Source: Mycobacterium sp. 1423905.2
Lineage (GTDB): Bacteria; Actinomycetota; Actinomycetes; Mycobacteriales; Mycobacteriaceae
Assembly: GCF_001673155.1 (NCBI RefSeq)
Contig: NZ_LZLE01000368.1
Location: 1-33,807 of the forward strand
Direction of reading: 5' to 3'
Length of the DNA: 33,807 nucleotides
Part shown: piece after piece, positions 24,959 through 33,776 of the stretch
Numbering within the stretch: position 1 is the first letter of the stretch
Layout of the letters: the number at the start of each line of letters is the position of its first letter
The notes under the pieces: generated by a model
Databases searched by the model: none
The model's input: only the letters and a program-made list of their open reading frames with translations
What the model was told of the DNA's origin: nothing
Translations under genes and position numbers: made by a program

Positions 24959-25177
24959 GTGGCTACGGGGGAAACCGGTTTCAAAGACGTCGAATTCGAC
25001 CTGATCTCATTGCAATACCACTCGCTGAAGGCTGGCCACGATTACGGTCAGTACGTCCGCGACGCCAAGACGGCACAACTTGACGACGTGGCTTCGTTCT
25101 TCGAGGAAGTCATGAAGCAAGACTCCGAGCGGGCGCAGCGCTGCCACGACCTGCTGGCCAAGTTGCAATCTTCCTGA
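24959..25177 (+). CDS. Small helical hypothetical protein
   Basis: The protein has 72 residues from GTG 24959, with a very good AAGGAGG at 24947-24953. It is predicted mostly helical: ISLQYHSLKAGHDYGQYVRDAK followed by LDDVASFFEEVMKQDSERAQRCHDLLAKL. This is a two-helix pattern reminiscent of half a four-helix bundle. It is acidic, with one Cys and three His, and lacks a signal peptide. I do not recognise a named family. It lies 76 bases after the GH15 gene and converges on selO. Confidence 0.75.
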   Translation: MATGETGFKDVEFDLISLQYHSLKAGHDYGQYVRDAKTAQLDDVASFFEEVMKQDSERAQRCHDLLAKLQSS

Positions 25178-25201
25178 CGAGCAGCGCGACGACGGCAGGC
25201 G

Positions 25202-26641
25202 CTAGGTGCCGCAGAAGGTTCGGTAGTTGCCGAAGTCTTCGGGAGCGGGGCTGGCGTAGCGATCCAGCCCCGGCCGTTGCGTGAAGGGGTCGGTCACCGC
25301 CTCGAGCAGGCGGTGCAGCGGCTCTAGCTCGCCGGCCGTCGCCGCGGTCAAGGCCTCCTCGACCAGATGGTTGCGCGGAATGTAGACAGGGTTCACCCGG
25401 TCCATCAAGTCCGCGTCTGGACCGAGCGCGCGCCACCGCGACAGCCAGGCGTCGAAGCCGGCCAGGTCGATGAAAAGTCCACGGGCCGGCTCGGTTTCGC
25501 TGCGGGCGGCGCGGCCCAGGTGCCGGAAGAACGAGGTGTAGTCGACGTGGCTTTGCTGAAGTAAGGCCAGCAACTCGTCGATCAGTGGTGCGACGTCTTC
25601 GGCGTCGGGCTGCAGACCGAGCTTGGCTCGCATCCCGGCGGACCACGTGTTCTGGTACTGACGGAATTCGCCGAAGGCGTCCTGGGCCAGTGCCACCGCC
25701 TGATCGACATCATCGGAAAACAGCGGAAGCAGCGTCTCGGCGAAGCGCGACAGATTCCACGCCGCGATGGTCGGCTGGTTGCCGTAGGCATAGCGGCCCC
25801 AGAAATCGATGGAACTGAAGACGGTATCCGGGCTGTAGCCCTCCATGAACGCGCACGGCCCGTAGTCGATCGTTTCCCCGGAGATGGTCACGTTGTCGGT
25901 GTTCATCACGCCGTGGACGAAGCCGATCAACATCCACTGAGCCACCAACGACGCCTGGACGTCGACTACGCCTTTGAACAGGGCCACGTAAGGGTTCTCG
26001 GCCTCGGCGGCGCTGGGATGGTGGCGCGCGATCGCGTGATCGGCGAGGCGCTGCAGCAGCCCGACATCGCCGGTGGCCGCGGCGTATTGGAAACTTCCCA
26101 CCCGCAGGTGACTGCTTGCCACTCGGACCAGCAGTGCGCCGGGCAACTGCCGCGCCTCCCGTTCGACCGGACGGCCGGTACCGACCACGGCCAGCGACCG
26201 CGTCGTCGGGACTCCCAACGCGTGCATGGCCTCACTGACGATGTATTCGCGCAGCATCGGCCCGACTACCGCCAGGCCGTCACCGCCGCGAGCAAAGGGC
26301 GTGCGCCCCGAACCCTTGAGGTGGATGTCACGAACCCGCCCATGGGCATCGACAAGTTCACCGAGAAGCAGCGCCCGACCGTCACCGAGGCGCGGCACGA
26401 ATCCACCGAACTGATGCCCGCTGTAGGCCTGTGCCACCGGGGCGGCGCCGCTGGGAACCAGGTTGCCCGCCAGGAACTGCACCCCGTCGGGACTGCGCAG
26501 CCAGTCCGAATTGAGGCCGAGTTCGGCCGCCAGTGGGTCGTTGAGTACCAGTAGACGAGCCTCCGGCGGCACCTCGGCCTGCCAGCGGACAGCCATCTCC
26601 GGCAACTCGCGCGCGAAGCGGTCTTGCAGACTGACGGTCAT
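25202..26641 (-). CDS. selO: Protein adenylyltransferase SelO (YdiU family)
   Basis: This 479-residue pseudokinase-fold protein starts at ATG 26641. GTG 26659 is an alternative, but its GGAG is only two bases away. It has all the hallmark blocks: [36 protein letters not shown] with Lys109, [31 protein letters not shown] with Asp249 and IDYGPCAFM with Asp259. SelO transfers AMP from ATP to Ser/Thr/Tyr of target proteins and is linked to redox homeostasis. The chain ends YRTFCGT, so the Cys is third from the end. The conserved C-terminal Cys (selenocysteine in animals) is kept. Confidence 0.95.
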   Translation of the reverse strand: MTVSLQDRFARELPEMAVRWQAEVPPEARLLVLNDPLAAELGLNSDWLRSPDGVQFLAGNLVPSGAAPVAQAYSGHQFGGFVPRLGDGRALLLGELVDAHGRVRDIHLKGSGRTPFARGGDGLAVVGPMLREYIVSEAMHALGVPTTRSLAVVGTGRPVEREARQLPGALLVRVASSHLRVGSFQYAAATGDVGLLQRLADHAIARHHPSAAEAENPYVALFKGVVDVQASLVAQWMLIGFVHGVMNTDNVTISGETIDYGPCAFMEGYSPDTVFSSIDFWGRYAYGNQPTIAAWNLSRFAETLLPLFSDDVDQAVALAQDAFGEFRQYQNTWSAGMRAKLGLQPDAEDVAPLIDELLALLQQSHVDYTSFFRHLGRAARSETEPARGLFIDLAGFDAWLSRWRALGPDADLMDRVNPVYIPRNHLVEEALTAATAGELEPLHRLLEAVTDPFTQRPGLDRYASPAPEDFGNYRTFCGT

Positions 26642-26719
26642 GTCCGGTGCGACGCTCACTTCTCCCAGGCTACAAAGACGCTGAAATCGGCCAACGTGGC
26701 CCCGTCCCGGGAACCGCCC

Positions 26720-26869
26720 TCAGCCATCGGCCGAGGGCAGCCCTTCTGGCGGTGGGGTGCCGTAGGCGGGATACGACGGCGGCGATACCGCGCTGTCGTC
26801 GGCGGCTTGTTCGGTGGCCTCGTCGACGGCCCGCTGCTCGTCGGGCTGGCCGGGTTCTGGGCTGCTCAT
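26720..26869 (-). CDS. Small acidic proline-rich protein coupled to the hemerythrin gene
   Basis: A 49-residue frame runs from ATG 26869 to TGA at 26720-26722. Four bases before the ATG is AGGAG, whose first bases belong to the TAG stop of the hemerythrin gene, so it is likely to be translationally coupled. The product is disordered-looking: an acidic Gln/Glu/Asp-rich first half (EPGQPDEQRAVDEATEQ) and a Pro-rich end (PPSYPAYGTPPPEG). No function can be assigned. Its placement and codon choice argue for a real small gene missed by length cut-offs. Confidence 0.55.
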   Translation of the reverse strand: MSSPEPGQPDEQRAVDEATEQAADDSAVSPPSYPAYGTPPPEGLPSADG

Positions 26870-26876
26870 GCTGCTC

Positions 26877-27443
26877 CTAGCTGAGGGCTGACTGGATCAG
26901 GTCGCGGGCGCGGTCGAGCATGGAGGCGAACGGGCCGACGGCAAAGTTCAGCTTTGCCGACTCCACACCGGGGTGCGGCCGCGTCGGGGCGATGGCTTCG
27001 GCGGCCTTGACCGCGGTACCCATTCGCTTCAGGTCGCCCTCGTCGAGTTCTTGTTGCAGCTTCGGGAACTCCTCGCTCTCCTCGTGTTCGGCATGGGCCA
27101 GCACGGCGTCGCGGAACTTGGTGAACTCGTCGATGAACTGCTGCGAGGTGATGTCGAGGTCTTCGAGCTTTGACAACTGCTCTTTGGCGTCGTGCTCCTC
27201 CTGCAGCAGGGCGTCGGCGATGGCCTCGCCTTCGTCGTGCTCGCGGCGCAGCCTCGGGTGTACCACCATCTCCTCAGCCGTTTCGTGGACGGCGAGCAGT
27301 TGACGCAACTCGGTGAACGGCTTCTCGCGTGCTTGGGGATCCGACGCGTGCAGGACCTCGTCGAACATGTCCTCGATGAGGTCGTGCTGCGCCTTCAAAA
27401 AATCGACAACTTGGTCGGGTGTTTCCACAATCATGTCGGCCAC
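26877..27443 (-). CDS. Hemerythrin HHE-domain protein
   Basis: The protein has 188 residues from GTG 27443, chosen because GGAAGG lies nine bases upstream. The track upstream to 27554 does not look coding. The helical bundle carries the di-iron ligand pattern: His20 (QHDLIEDMF), His53 and Glu57 (VHETAEEMVVHP, with His62), His84 (EEHDAKEQL) and His117/His120 with acidic residues (HAEHEESEEFP). Such proteins bind O2, peroxide or nitric oxide at a di-iron site. The C-terminal 45 residues (TRPHPGVESAKLNFAVGPFASMLDRARD) extend beyond the core domain. It is followed at once by the 49-residue gene. Confidence 0.9.
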   Translation of the reverse strand: MADMIVETPDQVVDFLKAQHDLIEDMFDEVLHASDPQAREKPFTELRQLLAVHETAEEMVVHPRLRREHDEGEAIADALLQEEHDAKEQLSKLEDLDITSQQFIDEFTKFRDAVLAHAEHEESEEFPKLQQELDEGDLKRMGTAVKAAEAIAPTRPHPGVESAKLNFAVGPFASMLDRARDLIQSALS

Positions 27444-27581
27444 GCGGATACACCTTCCTATGTGTAGTGATTTAGGAGCGCGGGCTATGGGCTGTGCACC
27501 GCTCGCCGCCGCATACCCCGCTATCAGGCACCCAAAACGCTTAGCGGCGGGCACGGACCGAGTGATATCGGCCTCGATGTG

Positions 27582-28217
27582 TCAGAAGCCGGCGACCTGG
27601 TTCTTGTACTGCGGACAGTAGGTGCGAACCGAGATCCCGACGTAGGCATTGGCGTTGGCAGCGAACTGTGGACTGCTCGACTGGAATGCCGAAACAACCT
27701 GCGGCACGGTCATCCCGAGCCGGATGTTCTCGCACACCATCTTGCCGTTGTAGACCGCCGCGTCCGGGTTGGCGAAGGCGATGCCGCGGTCGTTGAGGGC
27801 CTGGACATAACTGCTGTCCTGGTCCGCGGTGGACAGGATGGATCCTGGGTCGGCGGTGGCCGGTGCCGTCGTGGTGGCTTTCGTCGTCGCCTGCGTGGCG
27901 GAAGGTGCGGACGCCGTGGGTGACTCCGACGAGGTGAGCAGCCAACGGCCCACGACGATCAAGCCGGCTACGCCGAGCCCGACCAGCAGCAACAACCCGG
28001 CGTTGCGCAGTGTCGTGCCCCAGGACTGGTAGACGGTCGCGGGCGCCGGTTCGTCGGCGCCGTCAGTCGGCTCGTCGGGGACGGCGACGTCGTCGCCACT
28101 TGACCAGGCGAGTTCGACGGCGTCGGTGGGTGTGGCGTTGGGCACCGCAACGGTCTCGCCGGCGTTGACCGCGGCGGTCTCATCGGAGGGCGGGACCCGC
28201 TCGGCCATGACGGTCAT
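27582..28217 (-). CDS. Membrane-anchored DUF732 family protein
   Basis: The protein has 211 residues from ATG 28217 (GGTGA upstream; GTG 28226 and ATG 28208 also possible). A long acidic, Ala/Pro-rich cytoplasmic segment (to about 60) leads to one transmembrane helix at about 74-94 (LLLLVGLGVAGLIVVG). A Thr/Ala-rich linker (TQATTKATTTAPAT) follows, then an extracytoplasmic DUF732 domain (YVQALNDRGIAFANPDAAVYNGKMVCENI ... YCPQYKNQV). Cys162 and Cys201 probably form its disulphide. Its function is unknown. It lies 33 bases downstream of the patatin gene on the same strand. Confidence 0.85.
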   Translation of the reverse strand: MTVMAERVPPSDETAAVNAGETVAVPNATPTDAVELAWSSGDDVAVPDEPTDGADEPAPATVYQSWGTTLRNAGLLLLVGLGVAGLIVVGRWLLTSSESPTASAPSATQATTKATTTAPATADPGSILSTADQDSSYVQALNDRGIAFANPDAAVYNGKMVCENIRLGMTVPQVVSAFQSSSPQFAANANAYVGISVRTYCPQYKNQVAGF

Positions 28218-28250
28218 CGTAGTCACCGTTAGCGGCCGGGGCCGAGTGCC

Positions 28251-29930
28251 TCACGTCAACCGGCGGTTCCGCCACTGCCGCAGCCGGCCGGTAGGCGCCT
28301 GGATCGCGGCCATCACCGAACTCATCGACGATGCCACCGACTTGGCCAGGGGGCGCGGCTCGGTCGTCGGCGGACCGTCACCTGCCCACCACGTCGGTTG
28401 CAGCAGCGCCGAGGTCACGGGGATGGCGGCGTCGACGCTGGCGTGTCCCCAGCGGCAGGCTCGGTCGATGGCCGCCGCGGACGGCGCCAGGTTGATCGGT
28501 GACAGCGTGGGCTCGAACCGGACCAGGTGATCGGCATAGGGCAGGTTTCGCCCCATCTGCAACTGAATCGCCTGCAGGATCGGCGCCAGCCACATGTGCC
28601 GTGAATCCCACTGCGGATAAAAACAATCGAAGGCCAGATAACACGCATTGCGGGTGCCGAGCTTGCCTTCGCGGACTCGCTTCCAAGCCAGCTCGATCGG
28701 CACGTTGCTCGCGGCGCCGCCGTCGACGAGCGCCGCAACTTCCTTCTCCGCGCACAATTCGTCGAGGATGGGGACCATGCGCGGATCGTTCGTCTCGTGA
28801 TGCAGCACGCCCGGTATGGCCGACGAAAATGAGGCCGCGTCAACGACATTGAAGTCGCGCGCCGGGTCGTCGTCACCGACGATGATCGGCTTGACCACCC
28901 GTAGGTCGATGAAGGCGGGAACCTGCCACATGCGTGCCCCGACGCGTGGCCCAATGCCGATCGGCAGGAACGGCAGTGAGCGCAGCTGCAGTGCGGCCAA
29001 CTCCGGGCGGCGAAACCGCGACGGCAGCGCCGCATAAGGTTGCCGCCGCACACCTGCGATGACGACATCGAACGGGATGGCCAGATCCGACATGCGCATC
29101 TGTTCGCCGTCCTCCCGGCTGAACAGAGCCGCGGCGAACTGGTTGAACCGCAGGGAGAATAGACCAGCCATGCCGTGGCGGCGCCGCACCCGTTCGGGTC
29201 CCAGAATGGCTCGGTAGGACACCGTCTTGGCCCAAGCGACGTATTCCTCGATCGGCACCGGTAAAGCTCTGGACACCAGACTGCCCAGGATCGAGCCGAA
29301 CGACGAGCCCATCATGTAGTCGGGCAGATGGCCGGCTTCCAGCAGCCGCTGCATGCCGCCGATGTAGACGAAACCCGCGCCCCCACCGCCGCCCAGGACG
29401 GTCACCAGTTTCTTGTAACCGACTTCGGCGTCCAGCTCCGCGGCGGAAAAGTCGCTGCCGTGCCGCTCGATGAGCACTCGACGCTGATCGTCCTGCTCGG
29501 GCGACAAGGTCACCAGCGCTTCGCGTGCCGCCGTCAAGGCCCGCACCGGATCCGGCTCTTCGCGCAGCGGTCGATACAGCGCGTCGGCAACTTTGGATCG
29601 CCACGGTGCGACTTCCGCACCGACCGACACGTCACCGCGCCCACGACTACCGCCCGGACCGGCGGCTCCGGGTTCGAAGTCGGCCAGCCGGGCGAAGTTG
29701 AGGATGTAACGCAGCTGGCGCAGTTGTTCACCGGTGAGCACGTCGGGACTGGCGAGATGGTCACGGATCAACCGGTTTTCCATTTTCTGCAACAGCAGAG
29801 CCGGTTCGGCCGGCGGCAGGTCCTGAGCGTCGAGGGAGCTGCCCTCGGCTTCGACCTCCTCGATGACTTCGAGCCGCGAGCTGCGGCGGCGCAATCGGCG
29901 GCGAACCGCGTCGGCGAACGGGATCTGCAT
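28251..29930 (-). CDS. Patatin-like phospholipase
   Basis: The protein has 559 residues from ATG 29930, nine bases after the stop of the SPFH gene. A longer frame to 29990 would overlap that gene. The N-terminal 170 residues are helical and charged (RRRLRRRSSRLEVIEEVE), as in the larger patatin proteins of actinobacteria. The hydrolase domain has the oxyanion loop LGGGGGAGFVYIGG near 179-192, the nucleophile Ser210 in GSSFG and the dyad Asp403 in DGGAASN. It should release fatty acids from phospholipids or neutral lipids. It lacks a signal peptide, so it acts at the cytoplasmic face. The close coupling suggests it works with the membrane SPFH protein. Confidence 0.88.
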   Translation of the reverse strand: MQIPFADAVRRRLRRRSSRLEVIEEVEAEGSSLDAQDLPPAEPALLLQKMENRLIRDHLASPDVLTGEQLRQLRYILNFARLADFEPGAAGPGGSRGRGDVSVGAEVAPWRSKVADALYRPLREEPDPVRALTAAREALVTLSPEQDDQRRVLIERHGSDFSAAELDAEVGYKKLVTVLGGGGGAGFVYIGGMQRLLEAGHLPDYMMGSSFGSILGSLVSRALPVPIEEYVAWAKTVSYRAILGPERVRRRHGMAGLFSLRFNQFAAALFSREDGEQMRMSDLAIPFDVVIAGVRRQPYAALPSRFRRPELAALQLRSLPFLPIGIGPRVGARMWQVPAFIDLRVVKPIIVGDDDPARDFNVVDAASFSSAIPGVLHHETNDPRMVPILDELCAEKEVAALVDGGAASNVPIELAWKRVREGKLGTRNACYLAFDCFYPQWDSRHMWLAPILQAIQLQMGRNLPYADHLVRFEPTLSPINLAPSAAAIDRACRWGHASVDAAIPVTSALLQPTWWAGDGPPTTEPRPLAKSVASSMSSVMAAIQAPTGRLRQWRNRRLT

Positions 29931-29938
29931 AGGGTGTG

Positions 29939-30826
29939 TTACCGCCCGGGCAACGGAATGGTGGGCAGCGCCGAACTTCCTGGCCAGCACCCCAGCGGAC
30001 TGATGCCCTTGTTGATCGCGGCCGTAATGCAGTTCTGCACAACCACATTGGGGTCATTGCTGATCGAGCGGGACAGAATCTCGTTGGCCTTCGCCTGCGC
30101 TTCGGCGGTGCGTTGCGCCTCGACCGCGATCGAGGTTTGTGCGCGCTGCTGGTTGAGCTGGTTGATCTTGTCCTCGGTGCCTTGGTCGTACTGGATCGTC
30201 GGCACGTTGACGTCGAAGATGTCCACCTGCCCGCCGACGTCCTTGCGCATGATGTCGGCGGCGCGCTTGGCGAGGTTGGGCAACGGTGAGACGTCGAGGT
30301 TCTGCGGGTCCAGCGGGTTGAAGGCGGCGAACACCTCGTTCAGTGCTACCGAGAGGTTCCGTTCGATCAGGTTGACGCGCACGTTGTCGAAAGTCTTGTA
30401 CTGCTGGAACAGTTCTGGTGCCGCGGCTTGCTTGAGCTGCCAGCGGATGCTGACGTCGGCCATTGCGGTGGACTGGTTGCCCAGCCGCACCAGAATGCGT
30501 TCGTCGTGATTGCCCTCTTTGACGTACTTGTCGATCTGCACCGCCCCGTCCATCTGATGCGTCATCTGCCAGGGCCACTTGCCGTGAAAACCGTTGTTGA
30601 GGCTGACGCCGGTTGGCCGGCCGAAGGTGGTGACAATGGCGATCTGGCGGGTCCCGACGACGGTGAAGCAGCCGAGCAAGAACGACAGCACCGCCAGCGC
30701 GAGGGCGCCGATCATCACCAGCTTGGCGCGGCCGGCCTTGCCGTCATTGCGTTTGACGAGCCAGAGCAACCCGGCAACTCCAGCGACGATCAAGCAAATG
30801 ACGATGAATACAATCTGCCACGTCAT
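29939..30826 (-). CDS. SPFH/Band 7 (prohibitin-like) membrane protein
   Basis: This 295-residue protein starts at ATG 30826 with AAGGAG upstream. Two hydrophobic segments (about 3-24 and 35-54) are followed by the SPFH domain (VVGTRQIAIVTTFGRPTG, DERILVRLGNQSTAMADVSIRWQL) and a helical part rich in Gln/Ala/Glu (QQRAQTSIAVEAQRTAEAQAKANEILSRS), the oligomerising coiled coil. Such proteins form large rings that organise membrane patches. The C-terminus is Pro-rich. It leads the minus-strand run with the patatin and DUF732 genes. Confidence 0.9.
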   Translation of the reverse strand: MTWQIVFIVICLIVAGVAGLLWLVKRNDGKAGRAKLVMIGALALAVLSFLLGCFTVVGTRQIAIVTTFGRPTGVSLNNGFHGKWPWQMTHQMDGAVQIDKYVKEGNHDERILVRLGNQSTAMADVSIRWQLKQAAAPELFQQYKTFDNVRVNLIERNLSVALNEVFAAFNPLDPQNLDVSPLPNLAKRAADIMRKDVGGQVDIFDVNVPTIQYDQGTEDKINQLNQQRAQTSIAVEAQRTAEAQAKANEILSRSISNDPNVVVQNCITAAINKGISPLGCWPGSSALPTIPLPGR

Positions 30827-30860
30827 CCCGTATCTCCTTCTGCAGGTGGTAGGGGAAGAC

Positions 30861-30866
30861 TAGGCT
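30861..30866 (+). promoter_or_regulatory. Possible -10 element of a leaderless transcript
   Basis: TAGGCT ends seven bases before ATG 30874, in the 47-base divergent gap to the SPFH gene. No Shine-Dalgarno sequence fits in that space. This spacing is that of leaderless mycobacterial mRNAs. Confidence 0.35.
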
Positions 30867-30873
30867 GCCCGGC

Positions 30874-31266
30874 ATGCCGATTGATCGCGCCGGGCTGATT
30901 GCGGGCAGTATCCGACTGGCCTCGGGTGTCTCGTTCCTCGTCGACCCGCTGCGGGCCAACAAGCTGTGGGGTGATCCCGACGATCAAACGGCAACGGCGC
31001 AACTGCTACTGCGGTCAATGGGGTATCGGGACGCACTGATCGGCGGGTTGCTTGCCGCGGCAGCGCTGCGCGGCAAGAACACTCGCGGCTGGTTCCTCGC
31101 CTCCGGCGGCGCCGACGCGGCCGACCTGCTCGGCGGGCTCAGCGTTCATGAGCAGATGAAGCCTGCCCAGCGGCTCATCGGATTGGGCGGTGCGGCCGTC
31201 GGCATCGGCGTCGGCTTGTGGGGCGCGGCGAGGCAGGCACCCCGCGCTGCGGCGCCGGCGGATTGA
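30874..31266 (+). CDS. Small membrane protein of unknown function (DUF4267-like layout)
   Basis: This 130-residue protein has three or four hydrophobic segments: IDRAGLIAGSIRLASGVSFLV, RDALIGGLLAAAAL, WFLASGGADAADLLGGL and LIGLGGAAVGIGVGLWGAA. Together with RSMGYRDALIG in the second, this recalls DUF4267-type small membrane proteins, but I cannot be sure of the family. It is divergent from the SPFH gene and converges on the PPOX gene with a four-base gap. Confidence 0.75.
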   Translation: MPIDRAGLIAGSIRLASGVSFLVDPLRANKLWGDPDDQTATAQLLLRSMGYRDALIGGLLAAAALRGKNTRGWFLASGGADAADLLGGLSVHEQMKPAQRLIGLGGAAVGIGVGLWGAARQAPRAAAPAD

Positions 31267-31270
31267 CCGG

Positions 31271-31690
31271 TTAAGTCCAGGGCCCGATGCCGCCGACCCT
31301 CTCGATGCGGATGCGGGTGAGGAATCCGGGCGGAGCGTTGTCCGGGGGAAAGACGTTCGGATCAGACAGCGTCTGCGCGAGCTCCTTCAACAGTTCCGGT
31401 GCGCCGCCCTCGACGATCCGCGCGGTGCCGTTGATGGACAGGTACGGCCGCATCGCCGGACCTGGGTCGCCGGTCGACACAATGGTGACGGCGACCCGCG
31501 GATCGTTGCGGACGTTGCGCACCTTCTTGTGTTCGGCGAGGTGGGCGGTGACGAGTTCGTCGCCGTCCGGGGTCGACTGCAACGCGACCCAGACCAGGCT
31601 CACCTGAGGGCTGCCGTCGGGATTGAGGGTGACCAGGGTGGCGTCGACACCCTTGCCGACAAAGTCGCGTGCCGCGTCGTTGAGTTTCAT
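31271..31690 (-). CDS. PPOX-class, probably F420-dependent, oxidoreductase
   Basis: The protein has 139 residues from ATG 31690. The split-barrel flavin/F420-binding fold is recognisable: DFVGKGVDATLVTLNPDGSPQVSLVWVAL, AHLAEHKKVRNVRNDPRVAVTIVS and YLSINGTARIVEGG. In mycobacteria most proteins with this pattern bind F420 and reduce small molecules such as biliverdin or unsaturated compounds. The substrate cannot be assigned. It lies 39 bases downstream of the P450 gene on the same strand and may share its transcript. Confidence 0.88.
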   Translation of the reverse strand: MKLNDAARDFVGKGVDATLVTLNPDGSPQVSLVWVALQSTPDGDELVTAHLAEHKKVRNVRNDPRVAVTIVSTGDPGPAMRPYLSINGTARIVEGGAPELLKELAQTLSDPNVFPPDNAPPGFLTRIRIERVGGIGPWT

Positions 31691-31729
31691 GCGATGTTCT
31701 ACCCCGGCGGTGGGTGATTAATTCCCGGA

Positions 31730-32929
31730 CTACACGACGATGCGCAGCCGTTCCCACCCGCGGACTGTCGACGTCGGCGCCAGCTTGAGGCTGTCGTAGT
31801 CGACCTCCCATTCGGGCCACCGGTTGAGCAGTTCGTCGAGGGCAACCCTGCCCTCCAGTCGGGCCAGGTTGGCCCCGAGGCAGTAGTGCACACCCTTGCC
31901 GAAGGTCAGGTGCGCGATGTTGTCGCGGTGAATGTTGAACGTGTCAGGGTCCTTGTAACGCAACGGGTCCCGGTTAGCGGCGCCGAACAGCAGCAGGATG
32001 GCGCTGCCGGCGGGAACGGTGGTGCCATAGGCGTCGAAGTCGCGGATGGTGTAGCGCGCGACGTGTGGGCCGGTCGGTTCGAAGCGCAGCGTTTCGTCGA
32101 CCGCGCGGGTGAGCAGTGATCGGTCTTGCGCGACTTCACGGCGCTGATCTGGGTGCTCTGCGAGTACTTTGGCCAGCCAGCCGATCAACCTGCCCGTCGT
32201 TTCGTTGCCGGCGCCGGCGACGACCTGGGTGTAATGCAGCACCTCCTTGCGGGTCAGCTTCCTCGTCACACCGTTCTCGTCTTCGAACTCGACGTTAAGC
32301 AACGCGGTCATCAGGTCATCGGAGGGGTTCTTGGCTCGCCAGTCGACGTACTCGGCGTAGATCCTGCCGTCGGCAATCGCATCCGGGTCGGCCACCTTCA
32401 TCGGTGTGCCCGGCCTGGTACGCAGGTTGGCATCGTTGGCGTCTCGCACGCCGATCTGGTCGGCTTCGGGAATACCGAGCAGCATGCCGATGACGCGCAT
32501 AGGCATCATCGACGCCAGCTCGGCGATGATGTCGAATCCGCCGGTGCCGACCAAGGGATCGAGGCACTTGACGCAGTAGGCGCGGATCTGGTCTTCGATC
32601 GCGGCCATCCGTCGCGGGGTGAAGACCCGGGACATGACTCCTCGCAACATGGTGTGCGTCGGCGGGTCTTCGAACATCATCACACCGGGCGGCATGTCGA
32701 ACTTGGACTGGACGAGCTCGAGGATGTCACTTCGCGTGTTGGAGAACGTTTCCCAATCCGACAACGCTTTCTCCACGTCGGCGTGGCGAGAGATCGCCCA
32801 GAAGTTGTAGCGCTCGTTGTAATACAGCGGTGCCTCGTCGCGCAGGCGGGCGAAGGTGGGGTAGGGGTTGGCGGTGATGTTGACGTCATAAGGGTCGTAG
32901 TAGACGTCGGTGTCGGGCGCAATGGTCAT
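31730..32929 (-). CDS. Cytochrome P450
   Basis: The protein has 399 residues from ATG 32929, with AAAGGA ten bases upstream. All P450 motifs are present: I-helix AGAGNETT (238-245), ExxR at Glu279-Arg282 and the heme loop FGKGVHYCLGA with Cys350 as the iron ligand. The length is that of soluble bacterial P450s that need a separate ferredoxin, and none is encoded in this window. Substrate and CYP family are unknown. It follows the mycofactocin-type SDR gene by 19 bases, so an alcohol-to-ketone step may be linked to the hydroxylation. Confidence 0.94.
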   Translation of the reverse strand: MTIAPDTDVYYDPYDVNITANPYPTFARLRDEAPLYYNERYNFWAISRHADVEKALSDWETFSNTRSDILELVQSKFDMPPGVMMFEDPPTHTMLRGVMSRVFTPRRMAAIEDQIRAYCVKCLDPLVGTGGFDIIAELASMMPMRVIGMLLGIPEADQIGVRDANDANLRTRPGTPMKVADPDAIADGRIYAEYVDWRAKNPSDDLMTALLNVEFEDENGVTRKLTRKEVLHYTQVVAGAGNETTGRLIGWLAKVLAEHPDQRREVAQDRSLLTRAVDETLRFEPTGPHVARYTIRDFDAYGTTVPAGSAILLLFGAANRDPLRYKDPDTFNIHRDNIAHLTFGKGVHYCLGANLARLEGRVALDELLNRWPEWEVDYDSLKLAPTSTVRGWERLRIVV

Positions 32930-32948
32930 GAGCCGCTGATCCTTTCGT

Positions 32949-33776
32949 TCACTTCAGGCAACTGCCGGCGTCGACGGGCAGCGCAACGCCGGTGATGTAC
33001 CGCGCTTCGTCGGAGGCCAAGAACAACACCACGTTACTGATGTCCTCCGGCGTCACCCACGGGATTGGGAGCATGTGAAAGGTGCGACAAACCGGCGCCA
33101 GGTCGTCGGGACCCGGATTCTCCAGGTCTGGCCGAAACAGCCGAAACGTCTGCTCGTTGAGTAACAATGGTGAATTCACGTGGGTCGGATGGACCGAGTT
33201 GACTCGGATATTCCGCGGCCCCAGCTCGACGGCAAAAGATCGCATGAGTCCGACGACCCCGTGTTTGGCGGCCACATAGTGGCCGGTGTGGGGGTAGGCC
33301 TTCAACCCGGCGACCGAACTGGTCAACACGATGGCGGCACCTGAATCAAGATGCGGCGCTGCGGCTTTAACCGACTTCCACACTCCGCTGAGGTTGACGT
33401 CGATCATCTCCTGCCACAGGTCCTCGGGCATGCGGTCCAGCCGCATTCCCACCGTGCCGATGCCGGCGTTGGCGACGACGATGTCGAGTCGGCCGAGTTG
33501 TTCGACTCCGCTGTCGACGGCGCTCTTGAGCGCGTCATAGTCGCGCACGTCTGTCTCGGCCGTGACGATGCGGCGGTCGAGACCCTTGACCAGATCGGCG
33601 GTTTCAGCGAGGTCTTCCGGTGTCGCAGCGGGCGCGGGGGAGTTCTCGATGGGTCGGCAGATGTCGACGGCGATGATGTCGGCGCCTTCTTGCGCCAGTC
33701 GCACGGCGTGACTGCGGCCTTGACCGCGCGCCGCGCCCGTAATGAACGCGACCTTCCCCGCAACTCGGCCGGCCAT
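32949..33776 (-). CDS. Mycofactocin-type short-chain dehydrogenase/reductase
   Basis: The protein has 275 residues from ATG 33776, with GAGGAGG four bases upstream. It is a classical SDR fold: GAARGQG (14-20), Asp38 in VDIC, NAG (103-105), Ser153/154 and the YVAAK pair Tyr167-Lys171. The stretch after the second strand (DICRPIENSPAPAATPEDLAETADLV) is the insertion seen in mycofactocin-coupled SDRs, which keep their nicotinamide bound and pass electrons to mycofactocin. It is first in the SDR-P450-PPOX set. The substrate alcohol is unknown. Confidence 0.9.
   Translation of the reverse strand: MAGRVAGKVAFITGAARGQGRSHAVRLAQEGADIIAVDICRPIENSPAPAATPEDLAETADLVKGLDRRIVTAETDVRDYDALKSAVDSGVEQLGRLDIVVANAGIGTVGMRLDRMPEDLWQEMIDVNLSGVWKSVKAAAPHLDSGAAIVLTSSVAGLKAYPHTGHYVAAKHGVVGLMRSFAVELGPRNIRVNSVHPTHVNSPLLLNEQTFRLFRPDLENPGPDDLAPVCRTFHMLPIPWVTPEDISNVVLFLASDEARYITGVALPVDAGSCLK

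Noticed and set aside
29328..30509. Plus-strand open frame of 393 codons
   Set aside because: It runs opposite to both the patatin and SPFH genes, crossing their boundary, and has no domain signature.
32126..32995. Plus-strand open frame of 289 codons opposite the P450
   Set aside because: It is a shadow frame of a P450 with intact I-helix, ExxR and heme motifs.
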